Assembly: GCF_011089895.1 (NCBI RefSeq)
Contig: NZ_JAANAT010000001.1
Location: forward strand, 868,001 to 932,000
DNA from: Mucilaginibacter inviolabilis
Lineage (GTDB): Bacteria > Bacteroidota > Bacteroidia > Sphingobacteriales > Sphingobacteriaceae
Length of the DNA stretch: 64,000 bases
Direction: 5' to 3'
Part shown: positions 46,317-57,043 of the stretch, one piece after another
How the letters are laid out: each line of letters starts with the position of its first letter
Position numbering within the stretch: position 1 is the first letter of the stretch
Translations under genes and position numbers: made by a program
Notes under the pieces: generated by a model
What the model was told of the DNA's origin: nothing
The model's database searches: none
Seen by the model: the letters and a program-made list of their open reading frames with translations, nothing else

Positions 46317-47429
46317 CTATGTTAAACAATTATCCCAATCCTTCCATACTGGTTCATAGCCCTGTTGTGAGATCACTTTAGCAATATCAGCCGGACTCCG
46401 TTCGTCCGAAATTTCAAACTGCTCCAATGATTCCGGTTCAACAGCATATCCACCTGGGTTGGTTTTTGACCCGGCGCTAATAGAGGTGATGCCCAGTTTA
46501 ATGATGTTATTCCGGAAATGAGGTGATTCGCGGGTAGAGATGGATAGCTCTACTTCCTCGTTAAACAAACGGTAAGCACATATTAGCTGCACCAGCTCAC
46601 GGTCGTTCATTTCAACCTTAGGTTCCAGACCACCACTGAAGGGACGCAGCCGGGGGAACGACAGGCTATATTTACTTTGCCAATATTTCTTTTCAAGGTA
46701 ATGGAGGTGCAAGGCAGTAAAAAAGCAGTCTGTCCGCCAGTCCTCTAAACCTATCAATACCCCTAAACCCATTTTATGGATACCCGCCTGGCCAAGCCTG
46801 TCGGGGGTTTCGAGGCGATACTTGAAATTGGATTTTTTTCCTTTTGGATGATGTTTCTTGTAATCCTCCCGGTGATAGGTTTCCTGGTAAACCAGTACCG
46901 TGTTTAAACCATAGGGCGTCAACTGCGCATAATCTTCCAGATCCATAGGTTGCACCTCCATAGAGATGTGCGCAAAATGCGGACGGATAAGCTCCAGCAC
47001 TTTTTTAAAATATTCCACATGAACCGTCACGTTGTCTTCACCGGTCACTAAAAGCACGTGTTCATAGCCCATGGCTTTGATTACCGCAACCTCCTGCATA
47101 ATTTCCATGGGCGACAAGGTTTTGCGCCTCACCTTATTATCATAGCTAAAGCCACAATAGGTACAAATATTACTGCATTCGTTGGATAGGTAAAGCGGTA
47201 CATACATCTGAATTACCTTACCAAAGCGTTTAAGGGTAAGCTGCTGACTAAGTTGTGCCATTTGCTCCAGATAAGGGGCAGCCGCAGGCGATACCAGCGC
47301 TTTAAAGTCTTCCAGGGTACGTTTGGTGGCTGATAACGCTTTTTCTACATCTGCACCGGTTTTGGCGTAGATACTGGCTTTTACCTCATCCCAGTTATAG
47401 GTTTCAAAAATATCGTTAAAGCTATGCAT
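46317..47429 (-). CDS. thiH: 2-iminoacetate synthase (ThiH)
   Basis: This 370-aa radical SAM enzyme cleaves tyrosine to dehydroglycine for the thiazole ring. The cluster motif [12 protein letters not shown] (CX3CX2C) sits near residues 85-92, with typical [14 protein letters not shown] and [16 protein letters not shown]. It overlaps thiG by 8 nt. The presence of ThiH in place of ThiO indicates the tyrosine route, as in E. coli. Confidence 0.95.
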   Translation of the reverse strand: MHSFNDIFETYNWDEVKASIYAKTGADVEKALSATKRTLEDFKALVSPAAAPYLEQMAQLSQQLTLKRFGKVIQMYVPLYLSNECSNICTYCGFSYDNKVRRKTLSPMEIMQEVAVIKAMGYEHVLLVTGEDNVTVHVEYFKKVLELIRPHFAHISMEVQPMDLEDYAQLTPYGLNTVLVYQETYHREDYKKHHPKGKKSNFKYRLETPDRLGQAGIHKMGLGVLIGLEDWRTDCFFTALHLHYLEKKYWQSKYSLSFPRLRPFSGGLEPKVEMNDRELVQLICAYRLFNEEVELSISTRESPHFRNNIIKLGITSISAGSKTNPGGYAVEPESLEQFEISDERSPADIAKVISQQGYEPVWKDWDNCLT

Positions 47430-48189
47430 CTAAAAACGAGGTTAAGGGGCTGCTGGCAACAGCATGCGAAACAGGGGAGGCTAGTTTAGCTTCAAAAGCT
47501 ATCCGGCCTGCTTCTACAGCAATTTTAAAGGCAGTGGCCATACGTATCGGATTGCCGGAAACAGCGATAGCGGTGTTTACCAATACAGCATCAGCTCCAA
47601 TTTCAAGAGCCCGGGCGGCATCAGATGGTGAACCTATCCCTGCATCAATAATAACAGGCACATTGCTTTGTGCTATGATGATCTCTAAAAAATCAATGGT
47701 TTTTAATCCTTTGTTGCTGCCGATAGGCGAGCCGAGTGGCATTACTGCTGCTGTACCGGCATCCTCTAACCGCTTACACAAAACCGGGTCGGCATGGATG
47801 TAGGGGAGTACCACAAAACCTAGTTTGGCCAGTTCTTCCGTGGCTTTTAGGGTTTCGATAGGGTCGGGCATCAGGTATTTAGGATCGGGGTGGATTTCCA
47901 GTTTTATCCAGTTGGTTTCCAGGGCTTCGCGTGCCAGTTGCGCTGCAAAAATAGCTTCTTTAGCATTGCGCACACCTGAGGTGTTAGGCAGCAGGTTGAT
48001 ATGTGGATATTTTAAGCGGATCAGTAAGTCGTCCTGTTCATTGTTTCTCACATCAACGCGTTTCAGGGCTACGGTAACCAATTCTGATCCCGAAGCAACC
48101 AATGCCTCTTCCATTAATGCGGATGAACTGAATTTTCCCGTACCTGTAAACAGGCGGGAGCTGAAAGTTTTATCGGCTATTTTTAACAT
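47422..48189 (-). CDS. thiG: Thiazole synthase (ThiG)
   Basis: This 255-aa TIM-barrel enzyme forms thiazole phosphate from deoxyxylulose-5-phosphate, dehydroglycine and ThiS thiocarboxylate. The Schiff-base lysine is Lys96 in [10 protein letters not shown]. Phosphate-site glycines lie in [20 protein letters not shown] and AVLVNTAIA. Length matches the family (about 256 aa). It lies between thiE (12-nt gap) and thiH (8-nt overlap). Confidence 0.96.
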   Translation of the reverse strand: MLKIADKTFSSRLFTGTGKFSSSALMEEALVASGSELVTVALKRVDVRNNEQDDLLIRLKYPHINLLPNTSGVRNAKEAIFAAQLAREALETNWIKLEIHPDPKYLMPDPIETLKATEELAKLGFVVLPYIHADPVLCKRLEDAGTAAVMPLGSPIGSNKGLKTIDFLEIIIAQSNVPVIIDAGIGSPSDAARALEIGADAVLVNTAIAVSGNPIRMATAFKIAVEAGRIAFEAKLASPVSHAVASSPLTSFLDA

Positions 48190-48201
48190 CTCTTTTAAAT
48201 T

Positions 48202-48846
48202 TTAAGCTTCTTTCAAAGCATTCGTGTTTAATTGCTGATATATGAATTGAGTTATTTGTGCGGCATCGGTAGCATGAGTAATTGCTCCTGAAATGGCTAC
48301 ACCATATATCCCGGTTTGCATGATAGCCTGGATATCATCTGGTTCGATACCACCTATAGCGATAATGGGGATATTGATACCGGCTGATCTTACTTTCTCT
48401 AAAATCGCCTGGTAGCCCTCCAATCCTAAAATCGGACTTAGCTTTTGCTTAGTCCTGGTAAACCGGTAGGGGCCCAGGCCAATGTAATCTGCACCTTCTG
48501 TAACGCGTTGTTCAACGTGCTCAAAAGTATTGGCCGTTCCTCCGATGATCATTTGATTGCCCACTATTTGCCTTGCCTGGGCAATGGGCATATCTTGTAA
48601 GCCCAGGTGCAGTCCATAAGCACCGGCTTTCAGCGCAATTTCCGGATGGTCGTTCACAATCAGCTTCGCGCCAAATTCCTCGCATAAGGCCCGGGCTTCC
48701 AGTGCATATTCCAGGATCAGGTTTTCGGGCGCGTCTTTTACCCGGAGCTGGATCCATTTACATCCGGCGTTAAGTGCCGCCTTTATGGCTGTAAGATGTG
48801 TTCCATTTGTTGGTGGCTGCGATATATAATGAAGTTTATGAATCAT
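48202..48846 (-). CDS. thiE: Thiamine-phosphate synthase (ThiE)
   Basis: This 214-aa enzyme joins HMP diphosphate and thiazole phosphate to thiamine phosphate. Motifs include WIQLRVKDAPENL, KLIVNDHPEIALKAGAYGLH, GLGPYRFTRTKQKL and IIAIGGIEPDDIQAIM. The ATG at 48846 overlaps the upstream stop (ATGA), which fixes the start; the longer frame to 48915 lies inside the previous gene. One substitution is notable: HLGLQDMP has Leu where many ThiE have GQ(E/S)D. Translational coupling to the TenI/ThiE-like gene is likely. Confidence 0.92.
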   Translation of the reverse strand: MIHKLHYISQPPTNGTHLTAIKAALNAGCKWIQLRVKDAPENLILEYALEARALCEEFGAKLIVNDHPEIALKAGAYGLHLGLQDMPIAQARQIVGNQMIIGGTANTFEHVEQRVTEGADYIGLGPYRFTRTKQKLSPILGLEGYQAILEKVRSAGINIPIIAIGGIEPDDIQAIMQTGIYGVAISGAITHATDAAQITQFIYQQLNTNALKEA

Positions 48847-49493
48847 GCTTGTTTTGTTAAAAGGTATTCCTGTAATTTCCTGAAGTTGGTGACCGCTTGT
48901 ACGGAATCGTTCCATATCGTGCCCAAAACTGCCGCGCCATCAAATCCCATGAATTTTAATTTGTCCAAATTCGAGGGTTTCACACCGCCTAAAGCAATAA
49001 TTGGTGTTGCGATGTTTGATGGTAACTGGAAATCATTGGGCAGCTGACTTTGATAACCCGCTTTGGATATACTATTAAATACAGGGCCGAAAAAAGTATA
49101 ATCAAACAGAGGAGATGAACTGTTTGTAATATCCTGAGTAAGACTTACGAAGTTTTTAAAACTTCGTAAGTCTTTATCCGCATGTGTGGATGTGCTCAAT
49201 ACATAGCCTTCTTCTTTCTGAAGGATCAGTTTTTTCGGTTCTGTTGCCAATCTGTGTTTTTCGGTATAATGCAATCTCTTGGTATTAAAATCTACCGCAA
49301 TATGATGCTGCTGATGTAAAGCGATATAAGGATAAAAAGTCTGATCAATCTGCCTTAGTAAATTGACCAGCTGCTTCTCATCCCAATCAGGTTTTCGCAA
49401 ATGAAAACGTGTTAGGCCAGCATCAAACAGTTGGTTGATTATCCGCGCTTCATTTGTTACCGTATCCGGATGTGAAATAACTATCAGTTGCAT
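48843..49493 (-). CDS. TenI/ThiE-like protein, possible thiazole tautomerase
   Basis: This 216-aa TIM-barrel protein is related to ThiE and TenI. FHLRKPDWDEKQL, FDYTFFGPVFNSISKAGYQ and IIALGGVKPSNLDKLKFMG are present, while the full ThiE diphosphate-site set is not. With a true ThiE next door, a TenI-type aromatising role is plausible. An unusual feature is a 33-bp perfect palindrome inside the gene (49141-49173), encoding DLRSFKNFVSL in a segment that is longer than expected between the S-x-H helix and the FGPVF strand. This suggests an in-frame repeat insertion. Confidence 0.78.
   Translation of the reverse strand: MQLIVISHPDTVTNEARIINQLFDAGLTRFHLRKPDWDEKQLVNLLRQIDQTFYPYIALHQQHHIAVDFNTKRLHYTEKHRLATEPKKLILQKEEGYVLSTSTHADKDLRSFKNFVSLTQDITNSSSPLFDYTFFGPVFNSISKAGYQSQLPNDFQLPSNIATPIIALGGVKPSNLDKLKFMGFDGAAVLGTIWNDSVQAVTNFRKLQEYLLTKQA
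49141..49173. repeat. 33-bp palindrome inside the TenI-like gene
   Basis: AGACTTACGAAGTTTT (49141-49156) and AAAACTTCGTAAGTCT (49158-49173) are perfect 16-nt inverted arms around one base. This type of palindrome is recalled as a dispersed intergenic repeat in related genomes, but here it lies in coding sequence and keeps the frame. Confidence 0.85.
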
Positions 49494-49515
49494 ATACCTT
49501 TATTCATTAGTGGTC

Positions 49516-49589
49516 GGTCAGTCTGAGCTTGTCGAAGACTCGTGTGTAGAGGCCTGCCCACCATGCTTCGATAGGTTCAGCATGACAGC
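49516..49589. repeat. REP-like inverted repeat between thiC and the TenI-like gene
   Basis: GTCAGTCTGAGCTTGTCGAA near 49517 is partly complementary to GCTTCGATAGGTTCAGCATG near 49565. The arms are imperfect and enclose about 25 nt. It is the fourth repeat type inside the thiamine operon. Confidence 0.55.
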
Positions 49590-49595
49590 TAGCTT

Positions 49596-51608
<2,013 letters not shown>

Positions 51609-51629
51609 CTTTTGTGAAGGGGCGATTTA

Positions 51630-51667
51630 TCTGCACATCTTCATATTTGCATATCCGCACATCTAAC
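51630..51667 (-). repeat. Repeat module A between thiS and thiC
   Basis: On the minus strand GTTAGATGTGCGGATATGCA and the following bases begin 1 nt after the thiS stop codon, and module B follows downstream, the same order as in kdpB-kdpC. Confidence 0.75.
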
Positions 51668-51668
51668 A

Positions 51669-51872
51669 TCATCCTCCTTGTGTTGCTTTGATGATGACGA
51701 TTTGATCGTTGGGGCTGAGTATCTGATTATCCCAATTGGCTCTTGGAATAATGGCCTGGTTGATGGCTACGGCAATGCCTTTTGGCTGGGCATCGAATAC
51801 AATAGCGAGCATTTGCTGCACATTGCATACATCGGTAACCTCGTAAGTTTGTTGATTGACGGTAATTTCCAT
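51669..51872 (-). CDS. thiS: ThiS sulfur carrier protein
   Basis: This 67-aa ubiquitin-fold carrier ends in the required Gly-Gly (IIKATQGG). ThiF adenylates this end and it carries the thiazole sulfur as a thiocarboxylate. The sequence starts MEITVNQQTYEV and includes GIAVAINQAIIPRANWD, typical of ThiS. It is the first gene after the TPP riboswitch and its terminator. Confidence 0.95.
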   Translation of the reverse strand: MEITVNQQTYEVTDVCNVQQMLAIVFDAQPKGIAVAINQAIIPRANWDNQILSPNDQIVIIKATQGG

Positions 51873-51920
51873 TCTGTTTCTAAAATCTCGACTTTAGGAA
51901 TGGCCCCGTTACATGGAGGA

Positions 51921-51946
51921 AAGAAAAAATAACCACATAGGGTTAT
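51921..51946 (-). terminator. Intrinsic terminator of the TPP riboswitch
   Basis: On the minus strand ATAACC pairs with GGTTAT around CTATGT, followed by a T-rich tract. It lies between the aptamer and thiS, so TPP binding would be expected to favour early termination. Confidence 0.7.
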
Positions 51947-51949
51947 CGT

Positions 51950-52026
51950 CACTTTTCCCTTCGGCAGTACTAACTGCATCAGGTTCAAAGGGTATTATCT
52001 CAGTCCATTAAAGGACACCCCTAAAG
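51950..52026 (-). promoter_or_regulatory. TPP riboswitch (THI element)
   Basis: On the minus strand the conserved parts appear in order: AGGGGTGTCC at the 5' side, ACTGAGA, ACCCTTTGAACCTGATGCAG, TTAGTACTGCCG and AGGGAA. This is the standard thiamine-pyrophosphate aptamer. It stands 78 nt before thiS and controls the whole leftward operon. Confidence 0.95.
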
Positions 52027-52156
52027 TTGCGGTAAACTTATAAAAAAATAGATAATTCAAAGAGATATTTATTTTTTTAATTTCTTTCATGGCTACTGAC
52101 ATAAGGCTGTCACTGGCCTGCAGTTACTTTGTTTTATAATCAAAACAAAAGAAACC

Positions 52157-52675
52157 ATGGAAACAAATTCAATCCAACAACAAGTAGACAATTCAGCCGC
52201 TCAACTTATTTCGCCAGAAGCTTTATTAAACCACTGGCAAGGTCACCGCAAATTAACTCGGAAAGTTATTGAGGCTTTTCCGGAAGATAAATTATTCAAT
52301 TATTCTGTAGGAGGGATGCGTTCATTTGGCGTAATGGCTATTGAAATTATGGATATAACTCATCACGGTATTGATGGTATCATCACCGGCAAGTGGAATA
52401 CCCTGCTTGATCATTCTTCGGGAAAAATACAGGCACAACCTAAAGCCGAAATTTTAAAGCAATGGGATCAGATCACTGCGCAATTGAATGAGTACTGGCC
52501 ACAAATTTCCATAGAGCGTTTTTTAGAAGTTGAACTGGCTTTTGGAGCTTATGAAAATAAAAATATTGGCACTATACTTTATGCTATTGATAACGAGATC
52601 CATCATCGTGCACAAGCTTATGTTTACCTGCGTACATTAGGTATTGAACCACCTGCGTTTTGGGACAGGTTTTAA
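52157..52675 (+). CDS. DinB/YfiT-family four-helix protein
   Basis: This 172-aa protein has the DinB fold: paired His motifs DITHHGIDGI and NEIHHRAQAYVYLRTLGIEP supply metal ligands on a four-helix bundle. The family includes thiol-dependent transferases and many proteins without a proven activity. It is divergent from the thiamine operon and sits alone, followed by a bidirectional terminator. Confidence 0.85.
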   Translation: METNSIQQQVDNSAAQLISPEALLNHWQGHRKLTRKVIEAFPEDKLFNYSVGGMRSFGVMAIEIMDITHHGIDGIITGKWNTLLDHSSGKIQAQPKAEILKQWDQITAQLNEYWPQISIERFLEVELAFGAYENKNIGTILYAIDNEIHHRAQAYVYLRTLGIEPPAFWDRF

Positions 52676-52692
52676 GCCGAATTCTGTAAATC

Positions 52693-52723
52693 AAAAAGCA
52701 GCCTCTCAATCAGGCTGCTTTTT
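52693..52723. terminator. Bidirectional terminator
   Basis: AAAAAGCAGCCT pairs with AGGCTGCTTTTT around CTCAATC. A-run and T-run on the two sides let it serve both the DinB gene and the convergent secreted-protein gene. Confidence 0.85.
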
Positions 52724-52743
52724 GATTGTTTTTTTGATAAACC

Positions 52744-53406
52744 CTATTTTGTATGCACAGGTGAATTTTCATTGTAAGCATGAACAATCAATTCGATATT
52801 ATTAAAATTATAATCTTTATTCTTATCCAGTTGTGCCACTATCTCGGGCTTATCCTTTAAGTAAGCCTCCATTTGGTTTTTGAATTTACCTTTGTGATGG
52901 TCGACCAGTGTGTATTTATTTTCACTATCTCTTTTTACATAATAATAGATACGTTTTTTGGTGAAATAACCAGACATGTCACTTCCCTTGGTATTATCGG
53001 CTACTTCTGTAGCCACCGCAGCAACGTGGTGTACTTTGTCCATCCTTGATAGTGCTAACCCAATCATATAGAGTTTTACATTACCCGATTCCAGGAGCTC
53101 GGCGTAGGCTTTATCAATGTGCCTTTTTCGGAAGATAACAACATAATCTACCTGACTAATAGCTACGTATTCATGGCCACCCACCTCAAATTGCGGACAT
53201 TTGGCCACATTTATTTTGAGCGTTTTATCGCCAAGCTGTTTTTTGAATAGAAAATTTTCGCAATCAGAACCGTCAAAAGAAATGAGGCCCTCAACCTTAT
53301 GTTGAGTAGAGTCGATATAATAACCGGCAGTATATTTATCGGCCGCATAGGTGTTATCAAATGAAAAAATAATAAGCAACAAAACGAGGTAAATGGAGGT
53401 TTTCAT
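52744..53406 (-). CDS. Secreted hypothetical protein
   Basis: This 220-aa protein has a signal peptide (MKTSIYLVLLLIIFSFDNTYAA). The mature part is mixed alpha/beta, with FDGSDCENFLFKKQLGDKTL and YFTKKRIYYYVKRDSENKY, and a lysine-rich C-terminal stretch. It resembles no family I can name. The style (a polypeptide transmitted after AADKYTAGYYI) recalls small secreted Bacteroidota proteins that report on cellular materials, but no function is assigned. Confidence 0.65.
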   Translation of the reverse strand: MKTSIYLVLLLIIFSFDNTYAADKYTAGYYIDSTQHKVEGLISFDGSDCENFLFKKQLGDKTLKINVAKCPQFEVGGHEYVAISQVDYVVIFRKRHIDKAYAELLESGNVKLYMIGLALSRMDKVHHVAAVATEVADNTKGSDMSGYFTKKRIYYYVKRDSENKYTLVDHHKGKFKNQMEAYLKDKPEIVAQLDKNKDYNFNNIELIVHAYNENSPVHTK

Positions 53407-53628
53407 AGATTTAGTATATTTAGTAAGACTATATTTATAGGTAATTGTGACAAGGTTACCATATGATTTTGTCTTTTTATTTTAATTGTAATAAATACCA
53501 TAACGATAATTATTATAGTTTCATTACAATAGATATCGTAAAAAAATATAATCCAAAATTACTCATTCAAATACCGTTGCCGATATTTTCTATAATTTTG
53601 CAGGCTCAGTAAAATTATCAACAACACA

Positions 53629-54090
53629 TTGTATTCAAAAGACGAGGCATCACAGATCAGACAAGCTTTTTGGACCGCATTTGGGCAGTATATAGCACCA
53701 CAGCTATCGGCCGATGGCTTAAGAATTAATTGGATCAATTATAAAACCGGCATCAAGCACCTCAACTTTAAAATGCAGGCCGGTAATCGCCAGGCCTACA
53801 TTGCTATCGAAATTTCACACCCCGACGCCGGCATGCAAGAACTAATGTTTGAGCAGTTCAAAGAGCTGAAAGCTGTACTTAACACGAATTTTAATGAAGA
53901 GTGGGATTGGGAACTGCATACCCGCGACGAAAATAATAAACTGGTAAGTCGTATTATCAAAACGTTGCCATCTGCAAGCATCTTTAATCGTAACGACTGG
54001 CCTGCACTTATTTCATTTTTTAAACCTCGTATCATAGCGCTAGATGAGTTCTGGAGTGTAGCTCAATATAGTTTCGAACTGTTTAAGTAA
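53629..54090 (+). CDS. DUF4268-domain protein with TTG start
   Basis: This 153-aa protein begins YSKDEASQIRQAFWTAFGQY and continues NWINYKTGIKHLNFKMQA, typical of DUF4268, a family related to nuclease-like folds but without a proven role. A TTG start at 53629 is supported because the family usually begins MYSKEEA at this point, and no ATG or GTG lies upstream in frame at a suitable distance. Its TAA is directly followed by two module A repeats. Confidence 0.78.
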   Translation: MYSKDEASQIRQAFWTAFGQYIAPQLSADGLRINWINYKTGIKHLNFKMQAGNRQAYIAIEISHPDAGMQELMFEQFKELKAVLNTNFNEEWDWELHTRDENNKLVSRIIKTLPSASIFNRNDWPALISFFKPRIIALDEFWSVAQYSFELFK

Positions 54091-54095
54091 AACCA

Positions 54096-54173
54096 GATTT
54101 GCAAATGTGCGGATATGCAGATGTGCAAATAAAACCGGATGTGCAAATATGCGGATATGCAGATGTGCAAATG
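54096..54173 (+). repeat. Two tandem module A repeats after the DUF4268 gene
   Basis: Two copies containing TGCGGATATGCAGATGTGCA stand about 41 nt apart in direct orientation, immediately after a stop codon. With the inverted copy at 54246-54284 they could form a long hairpin. Confidence 0.8.
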
Positions 54174-54245
54174 AAGGTAATGATTGATGATTTGATTTCT
54201 TGATCTGGTGCGTTTACGTATTCAATCTCATTAGCGCATCTAACC

Positions 54246-54284
54246 TCATCTGCACATCTGCATATCCGCACATTTGCACATCTT
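54246..54284 (-). repeat. Inverted module A repeat
   Basis: The minus-strand copy (ATGTGCGGATATGCAGATGT core) faces the two plus-strand copies upstream across about 72 bp. An apparent minus-strand frame over this whole area is only the repeat translated. Confidence 0.75.
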
Positions 54285-54407
54285 CTACATATCGTCTCAA
54301 TTAATCGTCAATTTAACGCTTTTTGTGGTGGGGTATCTGTTTTAAGGCGGAAAATGCAAATATTTACGGCTCTATAATTCCATATTGTATAAACCATTTA
54401 TAAAAAC

Positions 54408-56870
54408 ATGAAAAGGTTCCCATTAGTTGCTTGCCTTGCATTGGCCGGTTTTTTGGCCAGGGCACAGGCTACCAAAGCTCCTGCTTATCCGCTTATCACA
54501 CACAATCCTTATTTCAGTATCTGGTCGTTCACCGATAACCTGAATGAATCTACCACTCATCACTGGACAGGTAAAGATCAATCAATGCTGGGTTTGATTA
54601 AAGTTGATGGCACCGTTTACCGTTTTATGGGCAAAGAGCCGGTTGAATATAAAACTGTACTGGCTGCAGCTGATGAAAAACCTTATGCCTGTAAGTTTAC
54701 AGAGACAGAACCTTCCAAAGATTGGGCGTCTGCCAAATTTGATGATAGCAGCTGGAAAACGGGGACTGCTCCATTTAGTAATGATAAACAGGCTGCCAAA
54801 ACCTTATGGACAGGTCGTGATATCTGGGTACGCCGCACTTTTACCCTGAACGATTTGAATTTTAATAAACTTTGGCTAAGGCTGCACCACGATGACGAAG
54901 CCGAGGTTTACATCAATGGTAAAAAAGTAAACGAACAAGGGGGCGCCAATGGCGATCTGCAATATTTTATACTTTCTGACGATGCAGTAAGCGCATTGAA
55001 AAAAGGCGAAAATGTATTGGCTTTACATTGTACCAACACCGGTGGCGGTGCCTGGCTTGATGCCGGTTTGGCCGATGAGCTTAAACCAACAGGCCATACT
55101 GCTTTGGAACTGGCAAAACAAACCAGCGTAACCATAAATGCTACCCAAACTATTTACAATTTTAAATGCGGGAAGGCCGATCTGCAGCTTACCTTCACCT
55201 CGCCATTGCTGATGAGTGATCTTAATCTTTTATCACGTCCGGTGTCTTATATCAGCTATAAAGTAAAATCAAATGATGGGGCATCACATGATGTAAAAGT
55301 TTACTTTGGTGCATCGGCAGATATTGCACGCAATACAGCACAACAACCGGTAACCACGCAACAATACACATCGGGTACGCTGTCGGTTTTAAAAGCAGGC
55401 ACCATAGAGCAGCCCATATTGCAAAAGAAAGGCGACGATCTGCGTATCGACTGGGGATATATGTATGTGGCCGTACCAAAAGCAGCCAATGCACAACAAT
55501 ATGTAAGCACCGGTAAACAAGCTGTCGATTCATTTTTTAGCGGCGACAGCAAATCAACGGTAAAAGAGGGAAGCAACCTGGTTTTAAATACCGTGATACC
55601 TTTTGGTAAAGTGGGTAAAACAGCCGTGGCTAAATTTGTGGAGCTGGGCTATGATGATATTACACCGGTACAATACTTTCATACCAATTTAAAACCATGG
55701 TGGCAAAACGCGCAAACTAAAACCATAGAACAGGTACTGGCAAAAGCTGCCGTGGAATATCCTGGTATTCTGCAAAAATGTGCTGCATTTAATACCTCTA
55801 TGTATAAAGATGCTCAAAATGCTGGTGGTACTAATTACGCTAAACTGTGTGTACTGGCTTACAGACAATCTATTGCTGCTCATGTACTGGTAAAAAGCCC
55901 GCAAGGTGAAATCTTATTTCTGTCGAAAGAGAATTTCAGTAATGGCTCCATCAATACTGTTGATATTACTTATCCCTCGTCGCCCTTATATTTGCTTTAC
56001 AACCCTAAATTGATGGAAGGTATGATGAATGGGATCTTCTATTTTAGCGAAAGCGGTAAATTTGCCCATGATTTTGCTGCCCACGATCTGGGCACCTATC
56101 CTTTAGCCAATGGTCAAACTTATGGGGAAGGTATGCCTGTAGAAGAGTCTGGTAATATGCTGGCATTAACTTTGGCTATAGCGAAAGCGAATGGCAATAA
56201 CCCTGCTTATGCCAAAAAGCACTGGAAAATATTAACCACCTGGACAAATTACCTGGCTAAAGAAGGCTTAGATCCTGCCAATCAGCTTTGTACCGATGAT
56301 TTTGCCGGTCACCTGGCCCGTAACGCCAATTTATCGGCCAAAGCTATTGTGGGGGTAGGTTGTTATGCCCGCCTGGCTGATTTGCTTGGTCAGAAGGACG
56401 TGGCTGCAAAATACAGGGCAATGGCTAAAGATATGGTAAGCAAATGGATGAAAATGGCCGACGCCGGCGATCATTATTCGCTGGTGTTTGATAAAAAAGA
56501 TACCTGGAGTCAGAAATATAATATTATCTGGGATAAGATACTGGGCTTAAATCTGTTCCCGCAATCGGTTTATGACCGGGAGGTAAAGTTTTATCTAACC
56601 AAACAAAATCAGTACGGATTGCCATTGGATAGCCGTAAAACCTACACCAAAAGCGACTGGATCATCTGGACAGCTACTTTAGCCAAAAACAAAGCCGATT
56701 TTGAGGCGTTGGCTAACCCGGTTTACAAATATGCTATGGAAACACCAACCCGTGTACCCCTGAGCGACTGGCACGAAACTACCAATGGTAAACAGGTAGG
56801 TTTCCAGGCACGTAGCGTAGTGGGTGGCTATTTTATGAAGCTTTTACAACAAAAATGGAGCGCTAAATAA
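54408..56870 (+). CDS. Secreted glutaminase-family protein (GtaA-like, DUF4965/DUF1793)
   Basis: This 820-aa protein has a signal peptide (MKRFPLVACLALAGFLARAQ). The N-terminal APAYPLITHNPYFSIWSF, the middle DUF5127/DUF4965 region and the C-terminal all-helical part (LPLDSRKTYTKSDWIIWTAT, then VPLSDWHETTNG, VVGGYFMKLL) match the fungal glutaminase A-like family found in Bacteroidota. A jelly-roll insert at about 85-225 (DIWVRRTFTLNDLNFNKLWL) looks like a galactose-binding-like domain. True substrate in bacteria is uncertain; a carbohydrate-active role is possible. Confidence 0.85.
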   Translation: MKRFPLVACLALAGFLARAQATKAPAYPLITHNPYFSIWSFTDNLNESTTHHWTGKDQSMLGLIKVDGTVYRFMGKEPVEYKTVLAAADEKPYACKFTETEPSKDWASAKFDDSSWKTGTAPFSNDKQAAKTLWTGRDIWVRRTFTLNDLNFNKLWLRLHHDDEAEVYINGKKVNEQGGANGDLQYFILSDDAVSALKKGENVLALHCTNTGGGAWLDAGLADELKPTGHTALELAKQTSVTINATQTIYNFKCGKADLQLTFTSPLLMSDLNLLSRPVSYISYKVKSNDGASHDVKVYFGASADIARNTAQQPVTTQQYTSGTLSVLKAGTIEQPILQKKGDDLRIDWGYMYVAVPKAANAQQYVSTGKQAVDSFFSGDSKSTVKEGSNLVLNTVIPFGKVGKTAVAKFVELGYDDITPVQYFHTNLKPWWQNAQTKTIEQVLAKAAVEYPGILQKCAAFNTSMYKDAQNAGGTNYAKLCVLAYRQSIAAHVLVKSPQGEILFLSKENFSNGSINTVDITYPSSPLYLLYNPKLMEGMMNGIFYFSESGKFAHDFAAHDLGTYPLANGQTYGEGMPVEESGNMLALTLAIAKANGNNPAYAKKHWKILTTWTNYLAKEGLDPANQLCTDDFAGHLARNANLSAKAIVGVGCYARLADLLGQKDVAAKYRAMAKDMVSKWMKMADAGDHYSLVFDKKDTWSQKYNIIWDKILGLNLFPQSVYDREVKFYLTKQNQYGLPLDSRKTYTKSDWIIWTATLAKNKADFEALANPVYKYAMETPTRVPLSDWHETTNGKQVGFQARSVVGGYFMKLLQQKWSAK

Positions 56871-56876
56871 ACCCCA

Positions 56877-56905
56877 CAAAAGCCCTCTCGAAAGGAAGGG
56901 CTTTA
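56877..56905 (+). terminator. Terminator after the glutaminase-family gene
   Basis: AAAGCCCT pairs with AGGGCTTT around a 10-nt loop, 8 nt after the stop codon. The T-run is short. Confidence 0.6.
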
Positions 56906-56919
56906 AATAAAAAAACACA

Positions 56920-57016
56920 CGTCATTGCGAGGAACGAAGCAATCTCTATGCTGTACAGAGCCAACATCCAAAGTTGACCAGCCTTAGTAGAGATTGCTTC
57001 GTGCCTCGCAATGACG
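56920..57016. repeat. Long intergenic inverted repeat (CGTCATTGCGAGG type)
   Basis: CGTCATTGCGAGGAACGAAG with CAATCTCT (56920-56947) is matched by AGAGATTGCTTCGTGCCTCG with CAATGACG (56989-57016). The arms of 28 nt have about two mismatches and enclose 41 nt. This palindromic unit is a common dispersed intergenic repeat. Confidence 0.85.
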
Positions 57017-57043
57017 CTTTTTAGTTTTGCCCTATGTTCATCG

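Noticed and set aside
54083..54271. 62-aa minus-strand ORF with a repeated Cys-Thr-Ser-Ala-Tyr-Pro motif
   Set aside because: It is just the module A repeats read in one frame; no start context and no conserved protein.
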